A stretch of 64,000 nucleotides of DNA, taken from NCBI GenBank assembly GCA_007258455.2, contig VDFB02373365.1, positions 218,669,765 to 218,733,764 of the forward strand. The letters are read 5' to 3'. Each line of letters begins with the position of its first letter. The stretch's first letter is position 1. The notes beneath the pieces are model-generated. The model made no database searches, was not told the origin of the DNA, and worked only from the letters and a program-made list of their open reading frames with translations. Shown piece by piece: positions 34,424 through 46,417 of the stretch. A program made the translations under genes and the position numbers. This DNA is from Sequoia sempervirens (lineage: Eukaryota > Streptophyta > Pinopsida > Cupressales > Cupressaceae).

Positions 34424-36043
34424 GGTTTTTGTTTACTTAGGTATTATTTGAAAAAACCTTTTATTTGTATCATTTCCAATGTATTATTTCTCTATTGACC
34501 CCTTGTGTCAGTTCTCAGTCCTTTAATTCAGGACTTATGCCATCAAAACCTATTAAGTGACTGACCCTCTAGTCTTGTTTTACCGATTGACATATGTTGG
34601 CCATTATTTTAATTTTTCCTAAGTTGAGCTAAATATTTCCCACTATGAAGTGTTAAGTATTTTATGTTGTGGGTATGGTCTTGTTGACCTAGTCATGTCC
34701 CTTTTAAAAGATTAACAATTTTTTACATGTGTAGATATAAGCACCCTTGACTGTCGTTCGATTGATGTAGATAATCGCCACCATTCCCCACGTTCTTGTT
34801 TTATTTTTTTTCTCATTATTTTATTTATATGGGTTCATGGGTGAAGGACATGTGTCTTGAATGATTGGTGGGCCCGATATCTTGGATAAGGCATGCAACT
34901 AGTCATTGAAGAAAACCAATGGTGGGAGAAAAAAGAGGTGGCCACATCTGGACCATTCCTCATGTGCCCATTTTCTTTTCTTGCTTATTAAAATAATCAC
35001 ATGGGCTAGCGAGCGGTTTCCGTGTGTCTTCTCTGATGATGGGCCCAGTGGTTTCAAATGGTTAGCATTGTTTTTTTTCAAATGAGTCAACTGTCGATAA
35101 CAGGTGACATGGATTAAGCTTGACAACTCCTCGCTTTCCCATGTAGGTCTCACTTTTCCTACTAGACTCCCAATGGGGAAGTGGGTGTCTACCACGTGGA
35201 GTGATCTAGAGAACATGGAATAATTGGCACATGGGAAAATATTTAATTAAATATTTCAATACAGGGCATGGGAAATAAAGTGTGCATTACTAATGTAGAT
35301 ATATTGCACATGCTTGAAGATCTTTTAAATCTAAGTCATGGATGGTGTATGAAGGATAAATTTGTGAGTAACTAAGAAGTGTGTATGAAGAAGTTGAGAG
35401 ATCTAATCTTAGCCTCTCCCCATCTCCCCATTGATGAAAATTGCACATGAGCTATGACTCACAGGGGTGAGGGGAAAAGAATAGGTGGATCAATGCTATA
35501 GCAACAAAGAGATGGTGGAGCCCACGTACTACTAACAAGTGGTTCCATGTGGCCTCCTATCATTTGGTAAGTATTGTGGTTGTATATAGTCAAATCTTTC
35601 ATAATAAAGTGGTCAATCTAGGTCGTCAGTCAATTAACACTACAAAAGGATCAACAACTGGTATTCAAAACCTAGTTGAGGGAAAGTGATCTATTCTGGT
35701 TCACGTGAGTGAGCCTTAATAACTAAAAGGAAACTAAGCTACAAAAGTATGGAGCCACATAATTATTAATATTTTTCTTAAAGGCATAATTCAGCATTGA
35801 AAAATATACTCAACACACTCAAGGAGCTCATGTTGTGGTCTCAACATTTTCTGATGTCAGAACAAGGGTTGTCAACTTGCGAAGAAAACTAGTAAGTGAA
35901 TTGTTGCCCTCTTTCCAACATTATTGATAGGATGTGGTTTCTCAAGTTTGATTTTGTTAGGGTTTGTTTGGTTTAGAATTTTTTAGGTTTTATGTTCATA
36001 AAGAAGAAATTTTTTAATTCTACATTTTCCTAATTCGTGTCAA

Positions 36044-36048
36044 ACCCT
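36044..36048. repeat. Target-site duplication ACCCT of element H (left)
   Basis: ACCCT here and at 55783-55787. One extra base lies between each copy and the TG/CA ends of H. Joining the two sides restores the G LTR end AAACCCTCA. Confidence 0.75.
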
Positions 36049-36049
36049 A

Positions 36050-37640
36050 TGTGGACAATGATTTTGGGTGTCCAAAGGTTCTCTTGCTCTTCTAGGGTTT
36101 TTCACCTAAAAATGAGAAATGGACCAAAAATGCTAATATCTACATTCAAGATTAATGTAAAAGGGATGCAATGTACTAATGCAATAAACTGAAAAAGAAA
36201 TGATTTATTAATGCTAAACCTAAGAAATGCAAAGTGTTAGAAAACATAGTGTGATATACAAACATGTGATAAATGACCTAGAAATGAAAACAAAACTATA
36301 AAGAAATTTATGAAATAGAATGTGTGAAGCTAGAAGTTGAAAAGGAATGAAATGCGGGTTTGGAATTCTGAAAAATCTGATGCAAAAGCCAATTGGGACA
36401 CTTGTGCCAATTTGGGTGACTTAGTCCTAGATCTAGAAAAACTACTTCAGAGCCCGTTTTGGCCAAATGGGTTTCCAAATCTACAAAAACATCCAAAAAA
36501 TAGGTTCATTGGGACTAATTCTCCACTATTGGTGACTTAGTCCACTTTGGTTCTTGACACGTAAATGGAAGCCCTTAGTCTACACTTCAGTTCCTAACAA
36601 GTGTCCACTTTTGAAACTCTAATTTTTGGGGTTGAAAGTGACTTTTTGTTGATATTTTGACTTGGTCAACAAGGATATGTCTTAAAAAAAAATTCAACTT
36701 GATCTTTAATGATCTCCAAGTCTCCAACATACCTAAATTTGCAAACACAAAAGGAGAGAAGGAGAAATGTTGGATGTTAGGGCATGGGGGTTTGCCTTGG
36801 TCAAACTCTTTTTTAGGTAATTAAATAAAAATCAAGAAATAATGTAATGAAGCATGAAATAATGGAGTTAATACCTTGCCATGATGATTGATCTTGATTT
36901 TCTACAACAAAAGATGAAGAATATGCCCTTGAATGTCTAAAAAATGTTGACTTGATGACTTAGAATGCTAAATCCATAACTTGCTTGAATTAGAACATGA
37001 TGAATGATGATTGAATGATGATGAGTTAAGAGATAATGAATTAGGGTTTAGAGAATTATATTTATATACAATTCACCTTATTTTCCTATTAATTAGAACC
37101 CTAAGGTTGACATGAAGGAAGGATAAACTTAAAATCCAAAATTTCCCACTCAAACCTCAAAAATAGACCAAATTGGACTAAGTCGCCATGTTGGGAAACT
37201 TAGTTCCATGTGGTAGGGACTCATATATCCAAGTGGGCGACTTAGTCCCAGAGGGGCACTTTTGATAGCTGGAATGTTGGGGAGTGATGGATTTCAGTTC
37301 TTATGTTGATTTCATCGAATATTTGATCAAAATATGCCTTGGGATACACAATATAGGGCCATAGGGCCCTATTAATGATGATGTAAAGGTCAATTAGGGA
37401 TTGGGACACAAAATTCAATGTGAAAGTGTGATTAAATACACTTTACAACATTAAAATGAGGTCCACTTAGCCTAGAAAGGAACAACATCCAATGTGAATG
37501 TGTAGGACACATTACAACACTAGATTAAAGTCAAATTCAATCTACAAGCCTTCTAGATTAATGTGATAATGAAATTAAATACATTTTGCAACATTTAATT
37601 AGGGAAAGATGGGTCCATTAGTCTAGAAAAGTGTGTGTAA
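36050..37640 (-). repeat. Left LTR of H, truncated at element I
   Basis: 1591 bases homologous to 48829-50394. The match continues to GTCTAGAAAAG..GTG, where the right LTR goes on (55590 onward) but this copy meets element I. Two paired GACTAAGTC modules (36511-36545 and 37175-37207) lie within. Confidence 0.8.
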
Positions 37641-39794
37641 TGAAATCTAATGGAGCGCATCTAATGAAAACTCCAAACAGTAGTGCCTTTGGTAACTTTA
37701 ATTTTGATCAGGTTGCCTAAAAGACATGTACAACTATGTCCAAATGTGGAAATAGACACAATTTATTTCCCACATTGATCTTTCTGAGAGAAACACAAGA
37801 AAATTCAACAGCAAGCAACAACACAGATGAAAGATACTATGAAAATAGAACACATAGATTTTACGTGGGGAAAACCCTTTTGGGTAAAAAACCCCACTCT
37901 CCAAAGATTGAACCATTGTATTATTCAGCAACAAAAAGTTACAATACAGTTTCAAGCTCTTAGCCTTTCAGAGATTACATCTTGTTCATTCTCGATACAA
38001 CTGGTACAAAACTATCCTTGAGAGATCACCCAAAGCAATCATGATCACAAGAGATTCCAATAGCTTAACTCTGCCTCTCAATCCTCTACTTTGACCTCAT
38101 GGCCTCAGCCTTTTGGCCAGCCACTCGGTCCTCTCTCTATCGTTCTCTCTGTGGCTCTCGGCTCTTCAGCTCCTTGGTTTATCAGCACCTACTACAGAAT
38201 GTCCAAAGCATACATATATGCATTCATTCTCTGTAGGCTCTATGAAATCATTCTTTTCCAACTGTCAGATCCGAACTCATGAATCATCGAACCCAACATC
38301 ATTAGATGTTTCCACTTCCTCATGTTTTAGTTTTCCAACTTCCACACAGAAATAGTTTAGGAAATGGTTCACATTCTGCTTTCTTGGATTGGTCCACATC
38401 GCACTACGTCAGACAGTCTTCACTTAGTCAATAGAGATCAACTTGTGTCGCATGTCGGTGAGACACAAGAAGTGTTTCCCTGATGCCATGAGATTCGTTT
38501 ACACGTTGTCACCAAGAGTCGTCTCCATTGGCAAGAGGTTCCATTGAGCTTACAAGTTGCATCAACCTTAGCATGCACATCGGTGAGACTATCGCTATTG
38601 CCAGGAGATCACATCGAGCCTTCAAGGCATACCAAAACCCATTGTATTCCTATCAACATCCATCTATTAGCAAGAGTCTCCTCATTGGCATGATCAGCGA
38701 GACCTCTCATCGACCTCCAATTGAACTCATCTGCCAACGCTATCGCTAAGACATCCAACTGTCACCAAGAGGTTATACCGAGTCTCCTCAAGTTTCACTG
38801 AAGCCCCCGACAGTCGGAGAGACATTTGTCTTTTTCCAAGACCTCACATCGAGCAAACATGTCATACTAAATCGACAAGACATTTGTCTTTTTCCAAGAG
38901 TCATACCGACATCAAGATTCCCATCGGCAAGACAAACACCCTTCGCCAAGACATCACCCCACATGTTCCAAGTTACCTCGAGTCTATCCTGTCGGCCAGA
39001 ATTCTCCTAGTCGCCAAGAGAGCTTCTCGAGTGTCCAATTCACCTTGACGGCTCTAGGAGAATATGTATCGTGAGCCAACCCTCCATCGCTAAGACTTCA
39101 TATCGAAGCAAACAAGTTACACCGATGACTCCAGTCACTATAGGTCTCCCCGACATATGCTAGGCACCTAATAAAAAAACCTTCTATCACTGAGACATTC
39201 CATATTGGTAAGAGATCACACCGATTCTCCATGTCATAGTGATAGGTCCATTCGGCAAGACTGAAACAAAGTCTCAATGACTAGTGCAAACCACAAGATT
39301 CCAATGCTTCCAGTCGGCCAAACAAAAGGAATGTCACAATGAATTTTCTCTTCCAAGGGTTATAGCCTGTGAGATTGAGGCACATATTCCAAAAATCTCC
39401 CACTTGACAAAGATCTCATAGGAACCTCCAAAGCAACCAAGAACTAAGATCACACTAGCTCCACCAATTCAAACCTTGCAACACTCAAGACACCTGATCA
39501 ACATGATTCCATAGATAACGGCTGACCCAACAATCTACAACAAAGACTAGGCATCCAACTGCAACTCAATGACCAACAAAGAAAACTGATCACAGCCTTC
39601 CAGGAAACCACATAGATCTTGAACATGCTCTCATGCTCCATCAAGAATTCTACTCAAACATCCAAGATGTTCACCTTCAGGCAACAATCCTTTCATCTTC
39701 CAACATGCCACCTATGGAAGAAGAATACAAATCCAAGGTGTATAAGCACCATTCCAATGAACACAAGTAAAAGATCCCAGTGATATCACCAACA
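37641..39794 (-). repeat. Left LTR of element I
   Basis: 2154 bases, TGAAATCTAATGG to ATATCACCAACA. It is more GC-rich than its surroundings and contains a degenerate recurring motif like TCGGCAAGAC / TCGGTGAGAC between about 38450 and 39250. Short open frames here are shared with the other LTR but look incidental. Confidence 0.88.
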
Positions 39795-42612
39795 AGATAC
39801 TGCTACCACTTCACTATGCTCAAATGCTATACAGAAGCAATTTCAACTTCAAAGCTTCAATTAGAACACAACAGTGAAGTTATTATCCAGAAACAAGATA
39901 TATAACATTAATTAGAACAAAAATCACAATGGCTAATCCTATCCAACTGATAAACACACGCGATTGAAAAAATAGCACCCATAGCTCATGCTATACCATC
40001 CAATCTCACATACCTCACAGGTATCACCATTAGTAAAATTCTTCTAATCCATTACCAACAAATACAAGTTCCAGTGTCAACCAGTCGAAGAAGACAAGAC
40101 ACATACAAGAAATCACACCACCTGAGTAATCCAGATCTGAAAGATCAAAGGCATCGCAAGTCTACCAATAATAGCACATAGAAAATGTAGCCATGTAGTA
40201 CCAAGGAAATATCCAAAATGACATGCACAACCTGCAACAAACTGCTATAAGAAAAATTTCTCTCACCACAAACCTTCACAGCCACAAAGAGAAACTTTTC
40301 ACATCATCTTCCTGTAGAACATCCTCCTACATACACTTCTAACAACCAACTGTGTCAAGAATGATCTCCTTCACATCCCAAAAGACAAGCTGAAACAACA
40401 TCCAACCATTCAATCACCAAGATCAAACCAACTTCTAATATCATGTAATGAATATGGATTTAAGCTTCTCAAAGAATATCAAGCTAAATCATTTCCCATT
40501 TCAAGAAATCATCCCATACATCATCTCCTACCAATTCTCATCAGTAAATGACATAACACAAAGGCTCAAAGAGATAAAAAAAACTGTACAACTTCCACTA
40601 TGAATCCTCCAGAACCAAATGTTAAACAGTAATTCAAGATCCATATCATGAAAGTGAACTTAATAAAACACATCTGAAAAATATAATGGGCCAAATACCT
40701 TTCAAATAAACTACTGAGTAGACCAAGAGTGGGAACGAGAATACTCCTTCAAGATAAACAAGTCATCATGACTAATCCAAGAGCAATCTCCTCATAGGTC
40801 TCTTATTAAACTCACGTTCAACCAATGTGTAGGCTTCTCAGACTTTTTGCTAAAAAACTTTAACAAGAGTAACAAGTAGCAACACTTCTCTCATAAGAGA
40901 AAAACAACCTCACCTTATTCTTCATGTATCCATGAGTACTAGCAACTGATCATCTCATGCTAAACTCCATCTGCATTACTACACTATCATGAAGTATCTA
41001 GAAAATAATCAAAGCACTCAATACACAAATAATTATGAGACAACTTTCAAAGCTCTAATCATCTGGATTAGGAACTTATCATGACATCGTGATCTACACA
41101 TCCCCATAGGAGATACCATGCTTCAAGTGAACTCACCATTGTTTCAAGTACAATGCACAATGCCAAAATTCTAGTGCACAAGCAAGAGTATATCATGACA
41201 TAAAGCAAATAGACTTAAAACCAACCTCACCTGTCAAGCACCACCAACACCTTAGCCAAAGACTCCAAGTGTCCTCCATGGTTCCAAGATGTTGAAAATA
41301 TTCAAATAATGTCCATACAAAAGTGAAAGAACCCTTTTGCAACACTAAAGAAGACCATTCACCACCATGTGATGAATCCACAGTCACTGCTAAAGCTCCC
41401 ACTGGAATGTGACATCTGACCTCTCCAAGCATCATGACCAACTGCTTTAGGTTCCCATAACTGACTATTCAGGTACTCAATAAAATCCATCCTCTCATCT
41501 CAAAGCAATCACACCAATGCACAAGTGACCACAGACAAGGCCAACTAACAAGTCTACACCAGCAATGAATCAATCTCATGGATAAAGACAGTCCACATCC
41601 AAGTTATCTCACTGTAGCCAATGGGTAGCTAATCCACCAACCACATAACTTGTAGATCACAAACATCAAACATGGAAACCCGTTATCACATTAAAAAATG
41701 AAACACTGAGATATCAAAGAGAATAACCACATAGACAACATGACTCAAACACCAGATCACACCAAATCTGATTTTCCAATCATGTCCACAATGAGCACCA
41801 TAATCAAGGAACCCACAAGCATTACCACAAGAATGTTGAGTGAAAAAACACTTACCAACACTCCCATGCAGAGGAGTCATACCTCCTCAAAACCATGCAC
41901 CAAGCATGCATGCAGAACTGCAACTATCTCATCCAACACCACCCCAAAAAAAAAAGTCAGTGTCTAGAAAATAGCTTAATAGCAACTCCACAAGACCACA
42001 AGTTTTGCTTAACCATGTAAAACCTACAAAATCACAGAGCCATGCAAGTACAAAAAACATCCTTCAAAAGAAAACAACAGTTCAGGAAATCTAGGCCCCT
42101 TTCAGGCCAACTCTAAACCACCAACATGTACATGCATCCGAGAATGAGAGAAAAGGCTATTTCAGAAGCTTGCAAATCATCTAATGATTAACTCCATAGC
42201 CTTCAAGCATTTGAGGTTAATAGGAAACAGTTCCTTCCAACACCAAGAACCACCACCTAGCATAAGCACTCTCTTCCATGGCTGAGAAACAATCTAGGCT
42301 TCTCCATATCACCAATGAGCCTAACACAAAGATGCCCAATATGAAAGATTTACTGCTACACAACCATAGAGAAAATAAATCCACCTCATACTCCAAGGTT
42401 AATCCTCTACCAGCTAGGAGACACGAATCACAACATGATCAACTCCCTTTTCCATCTTGACCATCCTTCAAGCTGCATGCTGTCTCAGAATACCACAAGG
42501 CTTCCGCTCAACAAAGGATCAATACATCAGTCCATTCCTCCATATTTCTTCTAGCCTATCAAGCTAAGAAATCTTCATTGGAGAAATATCCAGAACCAAC
42601 AACCAAAAGAGG
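39795..42612 (-). other. Non-coding internal region of element I
   Basis: 2.8 kb without a recognisable protein. The longest frames (for example 41193-41441 on the minus strand) have no retroelement motif. It is rich in CA-containing words on the plus strand. It may carry packaging signals used in trans, which is inference from the LARD class. Confidence 0.65.
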
Positions 42613-42624
42613 GCTCTGATACCA
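42613..42624 (-). promoter_or_regulatory. Primer-binding site of element I (initiator Met-tRNA)
   Basis: The plus strand reads GCTCTGATACCA, so the minus strand is TGGTATCAGAGC, a perfect match. Confidence 0.93.
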
Positions 42625-42631
42625 CTTTTAA

Positions 42632-44786
42632 GGAAATCTAATGGAGCGAATCTAATGAAAACTCCAAATAGTAGTGCCTTTGGTAACTTTAATTTTGATC
42701 AGGTTTCCTAAAAGACATGTACAACTATGTCCAAATGCGGAAACAGACACAGTTTATTTCCCACATTGATCTTTCTGAGAGAAACACAAGTAAATTCAAC
42801 AGCAAGCAACAACATAGATGAAAGATACTATGAAAACAGAACACAAAGATTTTACGTGGGGAAAACCCTTTCGGGTGAAAAACCCCACTCTCCAAAGTTT
42901 GAGCCATTGTATTATTCAGCAATAGAAAGTTACAATACAGTTTCAGGCTCTTAGCCTTTCAGAGATTACATCTTGTTCATTTTGGATACAACTGGTAGCA
43001 AACTATCCCTAAGAGATCACCCAAAGCAATCATGATCACAAGAGATTCTAGCAGCTTAACTTTGCCTCTCAATCCTCTGCTTTGACCTCATGGCCTCGGC
43101 CTTTCAGCCAGCCACTCGGTCCTCTCTCTATCGTTCTCTCTATGGCTCTTGGCTCTTTAGCTCCTTGGCTTATTAGCACCTGCTACAGAATGTCCAATGC
43201 ATACATATATGCATTTGTTCTCTGCAAGCTCTATGAAATCATTCTTTTCCAACTGTCGGATCAGAACTCACAAATCATCTAGCCCAACATCATTAGATGT
43301 TTCCACTTCCTTGTGTTTTATTTTTCCAACTTCCACACAGAAACGGTTCAACAAACGGTTCACATTTTTCTTTCTCAGATTGGTCCACATCGCACCACGT
43401 CAGATAGTCCTCACTCGGTCAACAACAATCAACTTGTGTCGCATGTTGGTGAGACACAAGAAGTGTCTCCCTGATGCCACAAGACTCGTTTACACATTGT
43501 CACCAAGAGTCATCTCCATTGGAAAGAGGGTCCACCGAGCTTACAAGTTGCATCGACCTCAGCATGCACATCGGTGAGACTATCTCTATTGCCAGGAGAT
43601 CACATTGAGACTTCAAGTCATACCAAAACCCATTGTATTCCTATCAACATCCATCTATTGGAAAGAGTCTCCTCATCAGCATGATCGGCGAGACCTTTCA
43701 CTGACCTCTAGTTGAACTCATCCGCCAACGCTATTGCTAAGACATCCAACTGTCGCCAAGAGGTTATACCGAGTCTCCTCAAGTTTCACCGAAGCACCCA
43801 ACAGCCGGCAAGAAATTCGTCTTTCGCCAAGACCTCACATCGAGCAAACATGTCATACCAAGTCAGCAAGACATTTTTCTTTTGCCAAGAGTCATATCGT
43901 CATCAGGATTCCCATCAGCAAGACAAACACCCTTCACCAAGAAATCACCCCACAGATTCCAAGTTACCCCGAGTCTATCCTGTTGACCAGACATCTCTCA
44001 GTTGCCAAGAGAGCTTCCCGAGTGTCCAAGTCACCCTAATGGCTCTAGGAGAATATGTATCGGTGAGACAACCCTCCATCGCTAAGACTTCATATCGAAG
44101 AAGACGGGTTACACTGATGACTCCAGTTGCTATAGGTCTCCCCGACATACACTAGGCACCCAATAACAAAACCTTTTGTTGCTGAGACATTCCATATTGG
44201 TAAGAGATCTCACCGAGTCTCCATGTCATAGCGATAGGTCCATTTGGAAAGATTGAAACAAAGTCTCAGCGACCAATGCAAACCATAGGATTCCAAAGCT
44301 TCCAGTCGGCCAGACAAAAGGAATGTCACATCGAATTTTCTCTTCTAGGGGTTACAACCTATGAGATTGAGGCACATATTCCAACAATCTCCCACTTGAC
44401 AAAGATCTCATAGGCACCTCCAAAGCAACCAAGAACTAAGATCACACTAGCTCCACCAGTTCAAACCCTGCAACACTCAAGACACCCGATCAACATGATT
44501 CCATAGATAATAGTCAACCCGACAATCTACAACAAAGACCAAGAATCCAACTGCAAGTCAATGACCAACAAAGCAAACTGATCAAAGCCTTCCAGGAAAC
44601 CACATAGATCTCGAACATGCTCTCATGCTCCATCAAGAATTCTGCTCGAACATCCAAGATGTTCACCTTTAGGCAACAATCCTATCATCTTCCAACATGC
44701 CACCTGTGGAAGAAGAATACAAAGCCAAGGTGTATAAGCACCATTCCAATGAACACAAGCAAAAGATCCTAGTGATATCACCAACA
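42632..44786 (-). repeat. Right LTR of element I
   Basis: 2155 bases, homologous to 37641-39794 throughout. The first base of TG is mutated to G. It ends ACCAACA. Confidence 0.88.
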
Positions 44787-45946
44787 AGAATTACAATGAT
44801 CAAAGGAGGTTGCGCAAGCCCCTAGGATCTAATATCCTAAGTTTTAAACCATCATAAGCAAAAAAGGACACACACAAGGTGAATAATATATAGAAAAACA
44901 AGATACACGATCATACAATGGAAATAACTAGAAGAAAATAAAATAGGTGGATCAAGCTTTGACTATTTTTCCAACATGTTGTGGACCAGATCTAGGCTAT
45001 TTTTTTGGAAAAAGAAATGTTTACTCACTCTGGGGTGATGGAATTCATGGTTGTCTACCGGGTGAGAAGGCCAAAGTATACTCACTCTAGGGCCATGAAA
45101 ATTCTGGTTGTCCATGGGGTGAGAAATCCACAACATACTCACTTTGGGGCCACAAAGCTTTTGGTTGTCCGTAGGGTGAGAAATCCATATGGTGGCTATG
45201 GGGAAAATTCATGCCTCGAAATGGGCTTCCCGCTTAACCATACCAAATTTATACCTACTGATACCTTTGATAAGGTGCCACAATGAAAATGGTCTTCGAG
45301 CTCTATGAGGTAAGAAAACCGTCATATGCTTGAAACTCATAGAAATTGTAAATGGAAGGTAGTGCAAGGATTGTTCAAAGGGATTTTCCTTAGTTCGTGC
45401 AAGGTCTCATCTTAGGGGACATTGTGCTTAACGTCTCCAAGAGAGGATGTGTCAAAGAAGTATCACACTCTTGGAGGGAATCAAGCCCATTGACACCACC
45501 AAGAAAAGGATGCATCGCAATAAAAAAGAACTCACACAATGAAATATGAGTGTGATGTATGCCCCCATGTTAAAATGGTTGTGAACATCACTATGAGCAA
45601 TTGCTTTAAAGTAGAAGGAGAATATGATAGCTTACTTGGAAATCCCTATGCCAAGTCGTATGTTTCCTATAAGTTATGTCATGAAAAAGTTAGTATGTCA
45701 CATGCGATCCAACTTAAGGCATGTCATCCACATCCCAAGCTTGCTCTTATATGTTTATGAAAGGTTAGCGACTAGTCAAAAGAGGCAACAACAAGTGACA
45801 TACAAGGAAAAGGCTACATGACCCCTTTCCCCCACTTAGGGCAAGACAAAGGTGAGCCGAAATGATTAATGAAATGCATGCTAGAGTGAATATCAGTATC
45901 AATTAGAGGAATTAGGTTCCCCCATAGAAGGAAGAATACCAAACTC
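44787..45946. other. Internal region of H beside element I
   Basis: No element gene was recognised. It includes the 56-57-base tandem repeat at 45024-45193. The open frame over that repeat is explained by the repeat itself. The remaining short frames (45539-45821) overlap each other and show no family motif. Confidence 0.45.
45024..45193. repeat. Three tandem copies of a 56-57-base unit
   Basis: Units start at 45024, 45080 and 45137, each with ACTCACT at the front, GTTGTC in the middle and GGTGAGAA near the end. Units differ at roughly a quarter of positions, so the array is old. Because 57 is a multiple of three, the translation also repeats (VVYRVRRP, VVHGVRNP, VVRRVRNP), but there is no sign that it is a gene. 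Confidence 0.88.
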
Positions 45947-46417
45947 CTAAAAATGTTGGATTTTACTACTCACAGCCTTACATTCATTAGTGGAATGACC
46001 ATAAACTCTATGATATGCCCAAAATGAATTCTTGTAATAAAATTTATTTTGAGTTCTTGGAGGAAGGGTGATCCAGTGATCTTGGCGAAGTCTTGACAAG
46101 ATACCCTCTTGATCAATGGGAGAAGGGGTTCCTAAAGTTTGTGGTAAAGATACTTCTTGGTTAGATGTACAAAATTTCATATCTACGCAAGACTCTTTAG
46201 ATTGTGAGATTTTGGGCTCTCCTTTATAGGAGCATGTAAAATCTAAAAAATTCAATTCATTAGTGTTTTTCCAGATGACATTGACATTAAGTGAAGGTGT
46301 ATTTATTTTTTTGATTGCTTGTAAAGGAAAACAATCAAAACCACTATTGTTTATCATTGCAGAAGGATGTTTTGTAATAGTGTTGATGTTGAGTGAAGGC
46401 TTTGTGATTTCTATCAA
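45947..46417 (-). pseudogene. H gag zinc-knuckle segment, located after protease
   Basis: A minus-strand open frame of 156 codons ends with FWAYHRVYGHSTNECKAVSS, matching the plant Tat/Retand-type gag knuckle CAYHxxxxGHxTExCxxLKxKIQ with the first Cys changed to Trp. Such a knuckle normally lies upstream of the TPREYDIVEQ motif and protease. Here it lies downstream on the coding strand. The N-terminal half (IEITKPSLNINTI) has no recognised domain. This is a relic. Confidence 0.6.

Larger units (their letters stand above)
7653..36048 (+). mobile_element. Giant Ty3/gypsy LTR retrotransposon G1 (Tat/Ogre-like), with nested insertions
   Basis: Homologous LTRs at 7653-9371 and 34334-36048 bracket an extra ORF, gag, protease, RNase H, RT, a second RNase H and integrase, all on the plus strand. 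Removing three nested elements leaves about 14.5 kb, large for gypsy. Size, an additional ORF before gag, and an extra RNase H are features known from the Tat/Ogre lineage, so I place it there by inference. The extra RNase H precedes RT, which is not the usual order. All genes have stops, and the integrase and second RNase H are also frameshifted. The element interrupts the long ORF of L. Its 3' LTR continues into a second internal region (see 55783), so no flanking TSD could be tested. Confidence 0.75.
34334..36048 (+). repeat. 3' LTR of G1, also the 5' LTR of G2
   Basis: About 1.7 kb, starting TAATGGAACCCC (TG mutated to TA) and homologous to 7653-9371. It ends ...AAACCCT at the H insertion. 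Beyond H (55783) the sequence ACCCTCAC and the internal leader with the extra ORF follow, just as after the 5' LTR. One LTR is thus shared between two internal regions. Confidence 0.8.
37641..44786 (-). mobile_element. Non-coding LTR element I (LARD-like)
   Basis: LTRs of 2154 and 2155 bases bracket about 2.8 kb with no gag, protease or pol on either strand. A perfect initiator-Met PBS in reverse lies at 42613-42624, seven bases from the right LTR, so the element is in minus orientation. Long LTRs with a conserved but non-coding middle fit the large retrotransposon derivative (LARD) class. LTR identity is about 95% over the first 230 bases by eye. I see no TSD: the left flank is TGTAA and the right AGAAT. 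Confidence 0.8.

Noticed and set aside
37734..37955. Minus-strand frame with FLLLNNTMVQSLESGVF
   Set aside because: Shared by both LTRs of element I (again at 42725-42922), so it is LTR sequence that happens to be open, without protein function.
38091..38355. Two overlapping frames rich in Ser and Leu resembling a signal peptide
   Set aside because: They lie in the LTR of element I. The second LTR has the equivalent sequence with different breaks, and no promoter or conserved protein supports them.
45024..45193. CRISPR-like array (three regular units)
   Set aside because: The units are contiguous tandem copies with no variable spacers between short repeats, in a plant-type genome.
45005..45286. 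Repeat-containing protein of 93 codons
   Set aside because: The repeat in the translation follows from a DNA tandem repeat with a 57-base period. There is no conserved domain and divergence is not codon-biased.
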